Assembly (NCBI RefSeq): GCF_037975245.1
Contig: NC_092582.1
Span: 23,775,577 to 23,839,576 of the forward strand
Length of the DNA stretch: 64,000 bases
Reading direction: 5' to 3'
Origin: Apostichopus japonicus
Lineage: Eukaryota > Echinodermata > Holothuroidea > Aspidochirotida > Stichopodidae
Shown: in pieces, positions 1-15,860 of the stretch
Numbering within the stretch: the first letter of the stretch is position 1
Layout of the letters: each line of letters starts with the position of its first letter
The notes under the pieces: generated by a model
The model's database searches: none
Seen by the model: the letters and a program-made list of their open reading frames with translations, nothing else
What the model was told of the DNA's origin: nothing
Translations under genes and position numbers: made by a program

Positions 1-1980
<1,980 letters not shown>

Positions 1981-3445
1981 AAAGAACCTGTGTTAATCAA
2001 GTTAATCAACAATGACGAATGCTTGGGATTATAATCTCAAGTGGCAAGGAATCACAATAAGCCCACTGGCTTCTGGTTGAACTTTTATTCTCCATCCCAA
2101 ATAGCGTAGGATTAATTGTGGTCTGGTACATGGTTTTGTCCAATAGACCTATATTAGTTGTAAGTAAGGTTTAACGATACTTTTAGAACTAAAGATAAAG
2201 CTATTTCCTCGGGTAACGCCATCGCTGTGTAAAACGAAGTTCATATGCACTCTTGGATGGTTTGGCTAATTAGATGTGTAATTGATGGCTTCATTATAAA
2301 CACTAACGGTATAACGTAGGCGCATTTGACACAAACATTGTCAAAGAGAGGTGATAGATGCCATCAGCTGGTGTGCGTGCGTGCCTTGTATTGAAATGAA
2401 GCTATGTTAGAATCGTTTATTAACAAAGTAAAAGAGTAAAAGGCATTTAGATGAACAATTTCATTTAATTAACAGATATATGCTTTGAACAGAGGAGGTG
2501 ATTGACGCATTACGGTAACCCCCTTCTCCACCCCACCCCCCCCCACCTATGTAAGAGTTTGCACAATAATGCATAACTCTTAACTTTGTGGGACTCAGAT
2601 TTATCTGTTTTTGACTAAACGCTTCGAAACTCTCTATTTAAGAGCAGCCAACTGGTTGTAAGTTGTAACCATTAGTAGGTCTCGTAGTATGTGAGTATTG
2701 CATACTAGTCAAAATGACACGATAAAACAAACTCAACAAAATACAGATGTAAACAGTTTTCATGAAGTGAATTAGAATGATTAAACTACACTAATGGAAA
2801 GAGGTCTGCGGTGAAATAGCTAAAGAATTACTTTCTTGGATGTGTAAGTTATTTATTGTTATGGTAACCAGCGTTAAATTTACTCGTCTTGCTATGAAAA
2901 CACCAAATCGTCACCAAAACAAAAAGAAAAGCCACGCAAAACATTACAAAAGTCTTTTGTAAAAGTACATATCTTTCAACATATCAGAGGCCACCAACAA
3001 CTGTCTATTAAGCAACATACCATGTTGTGCACCCGTCACTCACACTCTTTAGTATTGCTGTGAATCGTTAGCGGTACTACCTAGCCATGAACTATGGATT
3101 AACATAAGTTCACATTTGCTATGTTGCTATGCTGCCCTCTGTTCCTTTCACTGTTACACAACCAAAATGAAAGACACGATCGTGACTAGCTATCTTACCA
3201 AATCGTCACAATTGACCTTAATATTTTTTTATCGTATGATATAGTATACGTATTTAATATCACTGGCTTATCTAAATAAACACGTATAAGGTAAGATCAC
3301 CCAGGCCCTAATAACATCAAGTTATATGGTCCGTCAGATACTCAGCTCGTTCAGTCATCAGATTCAAAGTAACATGACGATAAATAGAGGATCATTATGA
3401 ATATTGATAAACATTAAAAGTATAGCACATAGGACACATGATACA
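1981..3445. other. No gene seen
   Basis: AT-rich sequence with one C-run near 2531; no supported ORF or repeat. Confidence 0.5.
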
Positions 3446-3458
3446 ATCGTATCATATG
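3446..3458. repeat. 13-bp target-site duplication, left copy
   Basis: ATCGTATCATATG, identical to 3649-3661, flanks the U2-headed insertion. The terminal G may also be U2 position 4. Confidence 0.85.
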
Positions 3459-3648
3459 CTTCTCGGCCTTTTGGCTAAGATCATGTGTAGTATCTGTTCC
3501 CTTTCGAGGGGAATGGTGATGCACACCCGACGATGATCACACAGTCACAGTCCCGATGCAAGGGGACTGGGGCTGAGAGCGGATCAGTCGTTTGGTAGTT
3601 TGGTTTTCGTGCCCAGGTTCTTTCCTGGGTGACTTTTTCTTAAAAAGT
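3459..3648 (+). mobile_element. SINE-like retrotransposon with U2 snRNA-derived head
   Basis: The sequence from 3458 to 3499 matches the first part of metazoan U2 snRNA (stem-loop I plus the GTAGTA branch-point recognition sequence) with one difference from the human sequence recalled. Homology then stops: there is no Sm site and no stem-loops III/IV. The rest (3500-3648) is unrelated and hairpin-rich: TTCCC/GGGAA around TTCG, CAGTCCC/GGGGACTG, and CCCAGG/CCTGGG near the 3' end, followed by a T-run and short A-run. The 13-base sequence ATCGTATCATATG flanks both sides (3446-3458, 3649-3661), a perfect target-site duplication. That shows insertion by retrotransposition, not an in-situ U2 gene. 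snRNA-headed SINEs are known from crocodilians; I know of none described in echinoderms. Confidence 0.8.
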
Positions 3649-3661
3649 ATCGTATCATATG
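3649..3661. repeat. 13-bp target-site duplication, right copy
   Basis: ATCGTATCATATG, the perfect match of the left copy, directly after the element's short A-run. Confidence 0.85.
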
Positions 3662-6197
3662 ACAACTATTTTGATTATTTTGATAAATATTCCTCTTCCT
3701 TTTATAACGTTTGACACAAGAAAGGTTTAGCTATCAAAATAAGATTCATCCTCTCCGAACTGGGTTTAAATTAATAACTTCAGGACTGGACACAAATGTC
3801 TGAAATAATTTTGTAGTAAGCCTATAAACGTTCATCGAATGGAAACGGATACGATCAAACTTGATCTGTGAAATCTGCTCATTGTGTTTGTTTGCCATGT
3901 TTTGTTTTTTGCTCTGCTATAACAAAGCTAGTGGGGGTGGAGAGGGGGTGCAAGGGTGGGCATGGACGTCGTGGACAAAAGTGCTCCATAAAAGCCCTCC
4001 TTCTTTCCGTAGTTACAACTTTGAGAATTTTGTTTTTACAGTCAAGTCAAAGGCACCCCTCCCCCTATCCATAAAGTTCGGGCCACTGTAAGCGTTCACT
4101 TTTCAACGCTATAAATCTGTATGTTACCTGTGTCTTATTCCGCCTAATGTGTGTGGGATATTCTTAATAGTGTTCACTGTTTCTGATTCTATCTAAACTG
4201 TTTATCTGATTCTATCTAAACTGTTTATGTTGTAAACCACTAAAATACCACTGCTGTCAGTTAAGGTTTTATATTTATAACATTTTATATATTTAGTTTC
4301 ATCAATAAAAGTGACTGGATTATAAAATCTAACACGAAGACAATGATGTCAGTTCTACGAATGTAACACAAAACTTACAGTAACATTAACAACGCAAATA
4401 ACATGTTTACAGTAAAGTACATATTTGTCACGCATTAATGGTATTGAAAACTTATCCAAATAGTGTTGAAAATTATCCAATTTATTTATACAGAATTTAA
4501 ATAAATTATCCCAAAAAGACAGAAAAGGAAAATATAAGAATGCACTCCAAAAAAAGTGTAAACAATATTTAAAGTATTACAAATTATTATTTCGTTTGCT
4601 CTGATAACTTCAAATTACCAAGAAACAATCACACTTCCCATGACGTCATCCTTCAATCACTACGTCATCAGTATATATGACCATCTTTCTCATGAACGTC
4701 AAATGATTAAAATCACAATCAATGTAATATAACAGTGTAATCTAATACTCAGTTAGGTCAATTTGTTATTAATCTGTATATTATATATCACGTACACTCG
4801 ATAATTAGGAGAGCCTATTTTTACTTGTATTGTGCTTTATTTCCTTACCACATTTTTACATAATGGCCTAACTTTTATATGACGTATCTGTTACGTAATG
4901 TTTTGAATCATTACTTATGAAACTATATCATTTTTGCCATTGTTCACACTAAATGTCATTGATTGGTTATCTACCACCCAGGGGCTATTTTCTAATTTAT
5001 TGATCGCTGTTTATCTGGAAATTTCAACAACTGTTCCAAAATTGAAATTATTTTCTTAAAAAATGACATCTTTTCTAGAAATTGTCTTAAATTCTTTTAA
5101 TAATGTTAGGATTGTGGTACTTAAGAAGTGGAAATTTCGAAATAACAGGTCGATCTTTTCCCTGTTAATATACACTTTGCATTTTTTTAATCTCGTACTT
5201 TCACTACTATATTTCAAACTTTCGCCTATTTTCTCTAACTTTCGACTTAAAGATGGCAAGGTTTAAAAAAAGTATTTTGACTTAACACATTGGTGTTGTA
5301 TTTCATAATTGGACTTATACCTTATGATGTCGTCTTAATTCCTAATCAGTTCAACTATGTTATCTCAGAATATCAACGTTTCTTGATTAGATTGGTATTA
5401 GGTAATATGGGGGCTAAAAAAGGACCACATGGATAAACTGTTGACATTTCGACTTAGTGTGTCGAAAAGTTAACCGATTTATGAAATATGTAAAAAACAA
5501 GATGTACATTGATATAGTTGCTATGAGTATTTCATCTACTTGATATATGCCCCATATGATATGGTTGTTCTTATGCATATCTCTGGTATGAAAATGAAAC
5601 TTGTGAGCAACATACTTAACAGGGCGGGCACAATGATTTACTGGGGAACAATTGCCCACCCATGCAGTTGGTATGTTATTTACTTCGCTGGTGTAGGGTT
5701 CTGACTAAATCATGTATATTACACATTATAGTATACACCTCGGTCTAACTTAGAGATTTGTGTGACCACACTCATATGTCCGCTACGAGCTATACTTTTG
5801 TCATGCTTTATTCTCTGTTTTGAAAAACATAAATGGTCTTGTCTAATTTATAAATTACTGATGTAATTTTCGTGACAGTATCATTTATTTTTCTCTAACG
5901 GATGAGGATGGTACAGCCCGATTGAGAAGATTCATAGGTGTGGGATGCGGGAGGGGGGGGGGGTTAGGGAATAACGGGCTGCAGCCTCCAACAAGATATT
6001 TCCGTGAAAATTCGGGCAGTATTCTGATGTTGTTTTTGGAATGCACTATATATAATCTGACATTGATGTTATGGAGTTTTGACACAGTTCGCTCTATCAT
6101 GCCTTCTCTGTCCAAGACGATGTTATATGTATCACTGTTGGCATGCCTTATATAAGAAACTCGAATTTCAATGTTGATGGGGATCTCATCAGTTTGT
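3662..6197. other. No gene seen
   Basis: Only the 23-bp duplication, a TGACGTCA at 4641-4648 and short unsupported ORFs. Confidence 0.5.
4183..4228. repeat. 23-bp perfect tandem duplication
   Basis: CTGATTCTATCTAAACTGTT plus TAT, twice in a row. Confidence 0.9.
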
Positions 6198-6205
6198 CCT
6201 TCCAT

Positions 6206-6992
6206 CAAGGGCGGCGGGAAGCACTTTTAATCTGGGGGGGGGGGGGGGCACCAACGTCGAAGGGCACTTTGCAGAAATTCGATTGGACTGATGCAGCCTG
6301 ATATTTAGTACCCTTTATAACTCTTATTGTATTATCTTATTTGCGTATACACATCACTCCATCATCGCTACCCCCCCCCCCACCCCTCAAGGAAAAAATG
6401 CATACTAGCACTAAATATCTAATGTGCAAATTGGGAAACAAGGAAGAAGACAAAATGAGGTGAAATCTTTATAAAGTCCAAGTCCCTGCACACGCGATCG
6501 ATACATGCATGAAAGCAAATGAAATATGTCAAAATACTGAAAGAAAAATAATTTTCTATGCTTTTTTCAATGGTTAAAGTGATATTATTATGATCATTAT
6601 TATTGTAACGACTTTCCCAATAATTATAACCAATTTGGAAGGGTTATAACACGGCAAATGATTGTATGTTATTGGCATGCGATGTAATAACCAACTCATG
6701 CCTATATGATATGCACATAACATGTTGAACGCGGGCGTAACGCGCGAAAAATATTGGTAATATTTTTCGGGCAAGTCGTTACAGCCCCCCCCCCCCCCCC
6801 AGTAAATTGGGCTTCTACGCCTGTGGTATAGTTAACATTTAAACTTCCCGAAATATTTCATTCGACGTGGGTTTCGCTTTGTAAACTCTTTTCTTATTTT
6901 GAAATTTTTATGTAGAAAAAGGGCACATTTTTAACCTGAGGAAAAGTGGGGGGCACGTGCCCCCTGTGCCCCCCCCGGTTCCGCCGCCCTTG
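6206..6992. mobile_element. Non-autonomous hAT-like DNA transposon
   Basis: The ends are inverted: CAAGGGCGGCGGGAA at left, TTCCGCCGCCCTTG at right (one gap). An exact 8-bp duplication, CCTTCCAT, flanks it (6198-6205 and 6993-7000), diagnostic of hAT-type insertion. The 787-base interior has several G/C homopolymer runs and no transposase frame. A block near 6767-6810 resembles the adjacent host sequence at 7014-7060. Confidence 0.8.
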
Positions 6993-7329
6993 CCTTCCAT
7001 ACTGGTTAACATTTTCGGGCAAATCGTTACAGCCCCTCCTCCCCTCCCTCAGTCAAATTGGACGCCTACGTCAATGAGCGTTGTGCGAGTGAATATCTTT
7101 TATCACCAAGAGGCTATATTCAAGGAATGACTAATTTTGTTGCAAACTTTGTAGGTTTCATTATAAATAATTTGATCAATCTATTCCGAAAATTTTCTGG
7201 AGGATTTCAGAACGTAGTAGGCCCTACATGCTGTACCATAAACTACAATTGTTAAGAATAGATACAAGAAGAGTAAATTTCTAATAAAATAGAAAATACC
7301 AATGTATTTAATTACACGTTTACATAGAT

Positions 7330-7976
7330 TGTTACCGAGACAACGCTCAAAGATTGCTGAACAACGTAGTCGGAGTTTTTAACACGTTTATTTGCTCACG
7401 TGGTTCAACAGGACCACGGTGAAAACTAAAAGGTAAAAATATCAAAACCTTACTATACAAATATTAGTGAAACAAACACATGAATATGGCGCACAAATCA
7501 ATAATAACATAATACAGAATAAGATTTCTCATATAAATAATGCACAAAAGGAAGAACTTAAAGAAGTATAAGAAATATACATTTGGTAACATGAAACATG
7601 AAATATAGAGTAAGATTAACAACAATTACACCCTTAATAATAATAACGCTCAAATTACAATCGTTGCCGGGCAAAACTAGTCGCACGACAAACTGCGATA
7701 TACAGGGGCATTCAGGGGCTTACAGTGGTTTTCTGGGGTTTATTGCGGCTTTCTGGGATTTACGGCGGCTTTCTGGAGAATGCATAAAATACCAAGAAAA
7801 ATAATAACCCCTGGAGAGATACTCTACGAAGATGATATTTTAACTCAAGATACTCTTACAAATAAGCAAAACAATAAATACACGAAAAGGCAATAATATA
7901 ACAGGCACAAGCATATAGCAAAATCACAATTAAAACAAATCTCAAGAATGCGATATTTAAGAAGTACGCAATTAGG

Positions 7977-8028
<52 letters not shown>

Positions 8029-8320
8029 GTAATGCTTTTATAAAACATAATATAGGATACATATTACTTAGGATTTCTGTTATGAGAGCACATGCTACGC
8101 CACTCTGAACCAGGAGAGGAAAGAAGCATATAACTCACATAATACGTTAATATGCATCGATTACGTTACTATATAAAGCAAGGAGGCGGGTATAAAAGGT
8201 CGCATCCTAAACAGCTAAACACCATTGGGCGAGGGCAGCATTGACCTTTGCTCGACTTCGTCCAAGTTGAAATTTCCTTTTGACCACGCTAAGGAAATTT
8301 TAACATCGGCAACGACGACA
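7330..8320. mobile_element. Solo LTR-like repeat, copy 1
   Basis: A 991-base unit begins TG and ends CA (TGTTACCGAGAC ... CAACGACGACA). The flanking pentamers TAGAT and TAAAT match at 4 of 5. A second copy lies at 21547-22454. Inside are a 3-fold repeat of about 22 bases (GGCTTTCTGG...), a TA microsatellite absent from copy 2, and a TATAAAAGG box near 8195 on the plus strand. An AATAAA lies near the other end on the minus strand, so orientation is unresolved. No internal retroelement genes are adjacent. Confidence 0.6.
7977..8023. repeat. TA microsatellite inside LTR copy 1
   Basis: About 23 TA units, absent from the second LTR copy. Confidence 0.95.
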
Positions 8321-11300
8321 TAAATTATTAATATGTTGCTTCCGTGATAAATTTTCTTCAATAATTTAATCTTAAGTATTTTTTTAATTGTTAATTAAAA
8401 ATATGAAATACCATCAAGTGCAAAAAATCGTAAAATTAATGACTATTATTACGAGCATGGAAATTGTGTTGCTGGTTTGTTAAATGTGTGAAGTTAACTT
8501 GCTAACGTCAAAGTGCATCAATACATTTACTAAACTATGTCTTCTTATAGAATGTATTATATTTGTCTATTATCTGTATTACTCCCGGGAGGGTGGTATG
8601 ACCAGGGTCGGGGCAGCCTCCCAGTAAAGTCAGCTTTCCCTTTTCTTAGTTTGAACTTTTTTTTCGGAAATGCTTCCATTCTGAAAATATTTATCTTTTC
8701 TTACGTTTACTGCATTAATTACTGTTTTTTTCCGGAATGATTCTGCTATCATACAGTATCACGACTCGATCAGATGTGCCCCCCCCCTCCCCCTTAACCA
8801 CATGAAACATTGATTATGTTCCTTCATTCCCTGAATAATACAACAATTCGGAAGACGATCACTGAAATCCGTACATAAGATACCAGATAACACCTTATTG
8901 CCAAGTGAATCATTTGGTATTTAAAGAATCAATTGCCAGTGAGACTATAGCTTTGGTACTTATTTCTGATTAGAAGAGTAATATAGTATACGGTAAGATT
9001 CGTCCAATACGGCAACATACAGAAACGTTGTAATCAAAGTCGAAGTCTTATTTGTACAAACCCTTTGGATAGCAACGGCAAATCGTTAAAAAGGTTGCTA
9101 TTACTAGCATCGAAGAGTCTGTATCGTTTGTCATTTTGATAAAAAAGACAACCAACAGGTAGAAAACAAATTATCAAAGGGACATTAAAATTCCGCTTGG
9201 ATATATTAAATTAGTAAATGTTAATAATTTTTATGTAGTTAACATGTCGTTAAATGTGTTAAATGGCATCGCAGAAGACGTATGAGGAACACGCGTATTT
9301 GTTTATGTATTATAAATAAGGATCTTGTTTATGTATTATTTAATAAGGTTCTCATTCGACCGATCAACAGTTTATATTACATGCCAACATTTCGCATTAC
9401 CAGTTGAACCCCTCCGCCAAATCTTATGAGTTACATGTACGACCCTTGCAATATCATCTGCGAATTAATCACGGAACACATCCGGAGACTATACATGTTA
9501 AGTTTATCAATACCGCCCTCATTTATTTCGGTAAACATTTCTTACTGTTTGCTCAGCAATATCAAAATCACAGTTTCCACATTGTAAGGATAGGTGGACG
9601 TCACACTTAACAGTGGCTTCCAGCTAAAAGTTTAATATAAGTACGAGACCCTCCTCTTTTCATTATTACGATTGTGAGAAACTTTTGAGAAAATGTGTTA
9701 CCCTCAACTCAATCTCACACCTCCAACTATCCATAAAGTTTGCCCCTCCTGCCCCAACGCCCCCCCCCCCCCACCCCGCCGCGATACAACCTTCTTCCGC
9801 CATTGCTTAATATCGAGAGTAGTTACACAGCAATATGCTGTTAGAAATCTTCCTTTATCTTTCTCGACGCTGCACAGCAGAGAATAATTACGTTTTACTT
9901 CTTGAAGGAACAGGCGAGTTGTAGTCACTTCAAATGATTTTTATCGAGTTGACAATGCAAATACTCGACTTGATAATTTTGGCCAATATATGAATAGAGC
10001 GTATACTTGACAACTCGATCAAAATTATATCTTTGACTTGTTGCCAAATTACGTGAAACACACCAAACTCGGATTTGTTTTATTATTTTCGTCAAGAGGT
10101 AACGTTAGCGTAACTAGTCAGATCAACAAAAATGTATAACTTTGAAGTGTTTTGAAGAACTCGCCTGTCCCTTCAGAACCACCGTAGATTTGTCACCAGT
10201 GTTGTATAGATATGTGATTAAATGTATGGATATTGTATATTGTCATGGCATTCCTACACGCACGTTACGATAACGTGATTTGTATTTTTTTTTCAAATCT
10301 ACTACACTTTTTTGTCATGTGCATGTGTTTTGTCATGACGAGTAATTCCAGTAATCACCCGCTGTTTATTGAATTTCCAAATAGTCTGAAATGTTCCATT
10401 GCGGGGACGGGGCGAGATTTTTCCCCAAACAGGTTTTCAGTTACGGAGTTTTCATCTAATCAGATTGCTCGTGACGTCAGCATCAGTAATGACCATCACT
10501 AGATAGAAAGTTGAAAGACATACACTGAATCAGAAGAACGATAAGGCCCATGGGTCTTAAATATCAAAAGATGAATGAGTTCATTGACGTCACTGAAACA
10601 TGATGAACACATAAAGTGTTGTTGTTGATTGTCCTGTAACACCATGTTTTACCTCCATGGTGACACCTAGTTAGGTCTACTTACGGGGTTGCCTTCTAAC
10701 CACCCTAAGTTTACCTTTAATGCTTGGATCACATGTTGACCTTACTGATGATACATACGCTACATTGCAAGATTCGTGAGCCGTTCTATTGCAATCGGAT
10801 TCCATTCGTTAAATGGTTACACTAAAATCGCATGTCTAAAATGAATATACGCAAACAAGACAGCAGCAATAGTTTGAATCGGTACAATACGTGAGTGCAT
10901 TGCGCGACTATAGGACTACGGTAAGTCTGCAAATTTTCCTGCCTAAAATTTGGGAAATGATTTGTGAATAATAAAGTTTAATTTACACAACTTTACTGTT
11001 GAATCACATGTATCTCCATTGAGTTAGATCATATATAGTGGAACTCTATTGAATATAGACAGTACATATAGGACTAAACGGTATAGGCCGAAGCTCAAAT
11101 GAGGTGTGAAGAATGCTGGGTAACCGCCATCAATGACTGATATCCTTGGAAGAAATATTTTTGGTGGAGAGGAAGTTGATCCTTTTTGTTGAGTCAAAGC
11201 ATAGACACAATCTACTAATATAAACAATCCTGCCATCTCGAGAAAAGCTCTGACCAATGTTAAGAAGTGGTTCTAGAAGCACAGTAAACCCGGGGAGGGA

Positions 11301-12257
11301 GAAAGGGGTGGGCGGAGTGAGAGCTAAACTGTTTTTGCATCACAACACAGTTCTTAAATATCCATACTGTGTGCAGTATAGTGTGCAGTATGCGCGCTGT
11401 GCTATGTTATCGATAAATGCCTTCACAGGAAATTTCGATCAAACATCGATAGTAGATCATACAATCTAACAAACTTGTGAGCTAAATATGTCTAAACCAA
11501 TTCCAACGATATCTACATATAGCCTACTTACGAAAAGCTCCGGGTAATTTTTGAACGGGTATATGTTCGTTGCAACGAATTGTTTCAGACATTTTGCTAA
11601 CCGCGAAGTATACGGTTTCTATGGTGATGAAGAAACCTCCGACCAATTATGAGCGACTATTTTCACACAATTGCAAACCTGTTTTGGACAAAACATCGCG
11701 AACAGGGCAGGGCATTGGTACGTTTCCCATCCAGTTTTGTGAAAACTGGTTAAAAAAGGAACTTTTCCATATTTTCTTAATGTCGTTTTGTTGATAAATT
11801 AAGAAATATGTAATTTTAAAGTGCCTCTTTTTGTGAATACCCCCCCCCCCCCCTTCGCAACTCCGGTAGATTACCGTAAAGGAATGATGTGAGTATTTGG
11901 GCATACATGGTAATATGACATACTATTTTAAGAAATTCATGCATTCACTTGAGAAGAAGGAGATACGATATAAAGGAAACAGAATATATATATTGGAAAC
12001 GTATATATATTATCATTTGAGTTCCTATTTAAAATGGTATAGTTTGTTAAATCACCATTGTAAGTCCATGATCCCGTCCGGATCGAATTCCCGTCGGATA
12101 CCAAATCCACTTTTGAAATCAATTTTGTGTAACAAAATGAAAAATAGCCGCATTTATGAAACGTTGAATAGCGAGTTACATTCTGGTACATTAAACAAAT
12201 GAACAATGAAGTAACTAGTTTATAATTCAAAGAACAATTCACATATACCCAGCCCCC

Positions 12258-12343
12258 CTCCCCTCCCCCCAAACCTACCATCACACACCGCTACAATTGC
12301 CCCCCCCCCCCCAAACCTACCCTCACACACCGCTACAATTACC
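12258..12343. repeat. Direct repeat with C-runs
   Basis: AAACCTACC-TCACACACCGCTACAATT occurs twice, each after a run of C. Confidence 0.85.
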
Positions 12344-12847
12344 AAACCATGTTGGTTCTTGCAGATACATGTAAGGACACTACAAACAGTAAACAGCATT
12401 AATAAATATTTCCTGTTAATGATTCATTGTCTTCATAGCAAAAAGGCAGAATATAACAACATTTGGCATCTAAGCGCCCTTCCACTTTACACATGCGCTT
12501 TCCTGGGGTACATCGAATGAGCCCTGAATTTGAGTATCCGACAGTAGCACTGAATATACCAGTATATTTGTTATGGTACCTTATCATATAGGTTAACGAC
12601 TCCCCACTGGGCCAATGTTGTCTTAGAAAATGATAGTTGTAGGACAAAAAAATAGCTTTATATATACTCGTCAAAACAAACCGTCACCATATCGCAGATG
12701 AAGCATTTTGCAAGAAACATCAAGAACAACCAATTCTATCTTTCGATGAAGGTTGTTATATTGACATATCGACTTCTGAAATATACTGCTGCTGTTACCA
12801 TGGTATCGTTGGACGTGGTTTATAATCAAGAGCATAATATTTTTCAG

Positions 12848-12917
12848 GACATTTGGGTGGAAAGGGACGGTGTAGTGCGGATTGTAAATAGATCGTGGTG
12901 GAAACATTTGTGTGAAG
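12848..12917 (+). CDS. Possible isolated exon of unknown gene
   Basis: A 70-base open segment encodes DIWVERDGVVRIVNRSWWKH and LCE. It sits between TATTTTTCAG and GAAG/GTGAGG, and lies within a longer open frame from 12698. Trp-rich composition and splice-like borders suggest coding, but no partner exon or domain was recognised. Confidence 0.18.
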
Positions 12918-14894
12918 GTGAGGTTAAATGCTTATCATTGTCGGGGTTTGAATATATACAGAAATAAAAACACGCACAAACATCGTGACTGTGTCATAGT
13001 ACACTTCCGTACAACGTACAATACGTCAAAGAAGAGGCTAATGAAAGTCTCGGTTTGTTTTGTTCGGTTTGAATTTTGGTCACCATCACGGGACCATGTT
13101 GAAGTTATCAGCTGATTACATCTGTCATATTAAGTTAGAATAGTAGGAAGCCTTAGTGAAGTACTTCAAAGCGGTCTCATATTACGCTTCACACTCTTCT
13201 CCTATTTCGGCCAAACTGAGCAGACGGAATCTGGTTTAGAGGTAACAGCGATAGAATCGTCAAAAAGTACGTTATTATCAAATGTCGTATAAGTGGTAAG
13301 GCGCAGAGCATGACAATACATCAATAAGCAAACCAAATTTAGAGTAACGTCGATGATACCCAAATTATACGAATTTTAACCCTTTCTTAAGTTTATAATT
13401 TTACCTCGGTCACGTGTCATATCACATTGAATGACGAATTATATAAAACTCATCGTCAGTTATCAGCGTGACGTCATCACCTCACCATTTCCATCAGAAG
13501 ATGACATCATGCGGTAACAAATACAATGCAATCTTCATGGGAGGATTTACAAAGAAATAAAGTACTGTATATAACACTGTTAATGTTGGATTCATCACAG
13601 AGATCATCAAATAGATCTCCAACATGACACACTGTCCTGAATTGTACAAAAAGTAAAACAAGAAAGGTTTTCCAGGCGATTTATTGATCACATTAATGAC
13701 ATATGAGCATGAACAATAAGTAACCAGTTTACACTAAATTAATTAACCGATTAACCGTCAAAATTTAGCTTATAGTGATCTACTCACACCACTCACGATC
13801 TGTGTTTTCCTTGATAATAATAGATCAAAGAATCGTTAAAATATCGTTCATTAGTACTAAATGATCACAGTTCAAAGTAGCAGTTTGCGTATAAGTTGAT
13901 CCTAATAAGAAAATAAAATAAATGTTCAATAAATTGCTAATCAGTTTGGTCTTGTTGTTTTCTTATTATGTCCGATTGAAGAACAAATGATTTCACTTCC
14001 GTTTCACGTTAAATTACTTTAATCAGTTCATCATTGGTAATTTAGTACGTAAGGTTTACATTACTTTAATCAGTTTCTCATTAGTATGTACGGTTTAAAT
14101 AACTTTAATCAGTTTCTCATTAGTAACTACGATTTCAAGAAGTTTGACCGTATCGGTACCTGTATTTTTCAATTTCGAGAGAGAATAGGTGTTGTCAAGG
14201 TCTTTTTTGTTTGTGTATGTAATGGGAAAAGCCGAGAATATTATCACGTACAGTACATATAGGATGTACAAAGAAAGCATAAGTAATGTATGTTTCTAAC
14301 ATATACCAATTTATAGCATGTTTGTATAGTATTACCATTACACTTGGAACCCTATTAACCCATCATTTTAAGACTTTTTAGTTTTTAAAATTTGTCAAAC
14401 AATAACAAGACACGAACAATGTCTTCATATTCGATCGGTTTATATCATTTACTTATATTTACCAACGGAAGCAGTTATACATATTAGGTTTTTGTATATT
14501 TCAAAAACCAGATGTACTTGTATGACATAGAATAATTCGTACTCGGTACTCGGCTTCTAAAATACTGTACACCAATATTGGTTCTCAGTGCATGGCTACA
14601 ACACTGTTGCTATTTCTTCAGTTTTGTTTTATATAATTCTATTTGATCAATTCTTCAACAAACAGAACAATTTACTTCTTAAAGGCATATACTACGTTTA
14701 CAGCAATAATCAGAGTATAACCCATCATTAATTAACTTGGACTTGCTCATGATTTTCTTCAATAAACATAACTTGCAGCCTGTTAACCTCTATTACAAAA
14801 ATGACTTATAAATTATACTGGTGTAGACAGTCAAATAGCGGCTGTTTGAAGTCACTTAGATTATGAAAAACAGGGACTATGTGCAGTTGCTGGT

Positions 14895-15860
14895 CAGGGG
14901 CGTATCCAGGGGGGCGCAACAGGCGCGCGCCCCCCCCCTATTGGCCGTCACCAAAAAAAAAAAGAGATTAGCAAAAAAAAAAAAAAAAAATTGATGACGA
15001 CCTTTATGTGAGATGTCGGTGATCGCTCACCCCCCCCCCCCCCTCCCGTATGCTTTATTTTTTGTTTGCCCAAAAAAGGTTCTGGCGAAGTTCAGCGGCA
15101 TAATAGTTTTAGAAACATAGATGGTAATTGTGTTTGTATTATCACTATAAACACTAAGTGACATGCCAGCCATACTAAATTGTGCATTTTGTGTCCATAT
15201 TTACTGGAAATGTTGCTTATTATTAAGGTCGAAAAATGGATCACATATGGCCATGTTCCCTCGAACAGCTGAGAATCTCATGTTATCAGGGTTTCACCTG
15301 GATGCCCTAGCAATCGGTACCTAGGAATGTAACTATGTGTAATTGTGTATTGCATGTGTATAGGCCTATAATAGCCTGCATGAGGCCATTTTCTTCATCG
15401 AATAATATAAAAGAGCTCTCGAACATTCTAACGTTGCGCCTGAAACAAGATTGACAGGGGCAATTTTCCCAAAATAACACCCGAAATTTAAAAAAAAAAG
15501 TATTTTGGATCCTGAGTATGAGATATTTCGGACATGACATCCCTATTTTAAAGTTGGGTATATGCCGCTTGGAAACCTCGGGAAGTGCCGTTTCCGGCCA
15601 TCTAGAGGGTTTGTTAATCCCAAAATTTTCTTGTACGCTTCGCGCCAACTGATGGTGGCGCTACGCTTAGATAGTCAACAAGGTCATACCCCCCCCCCAC
15701 TCGAAAGTACGGATCGCCGCCCATGCATATGGCACCATTTTGCATTTCACCCCTTCTTCGAAAGCAAAAATTGTCCACCACTCCCCTTAGACCCATCCCC
15801 CAGGACGGCGATCATTCATGCCTGGCGCCCCCCTATTGGAAAATCCTGGATACGCCCCTG
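14895..15860. mobile_element. Non-autonomous hAT-like DNA transposon
   Basis: A perfect 16-bp terminal inverted repeat (CAGGGGCGTATCCAGG / CCTGGATACGCCCCTG) is flanked by CTGGT on both sides (14890-14894, 15861-15865). The 5-bp duplication is short for hAT, but the termini are hAT-like. The 966-base interior has A-, C- and G-runs and, at about 15562-15680, an inverted copy of a block shared with the elements at 27.7 and 55.0 kb. No transposase is encoded. Confidence 0.75.

Larger units (their letters stand above)
8326..14889. other. No established gene
   Basis: It holds C-runs (8777, 9762, 11841, 12300), the direct repeat at 12258, the doubtful exon at 12848 and four short TGACGTCA-like elements. 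ORFs of 60-115 codons on both strands lack domains. Confidence 0.45.

Noticed and set aside
3458-3648. Functional U2 snRNA gene
   Set aside because: Only the first ~42 bases match; Sm site and 3' stem-loops are missing and a target duplication flanks the unit.
5885-6208. 107-codon minus-strand ORF
   Set aside because: Crosses a G-run into proline-rich nonsense and has no domain or splice support.
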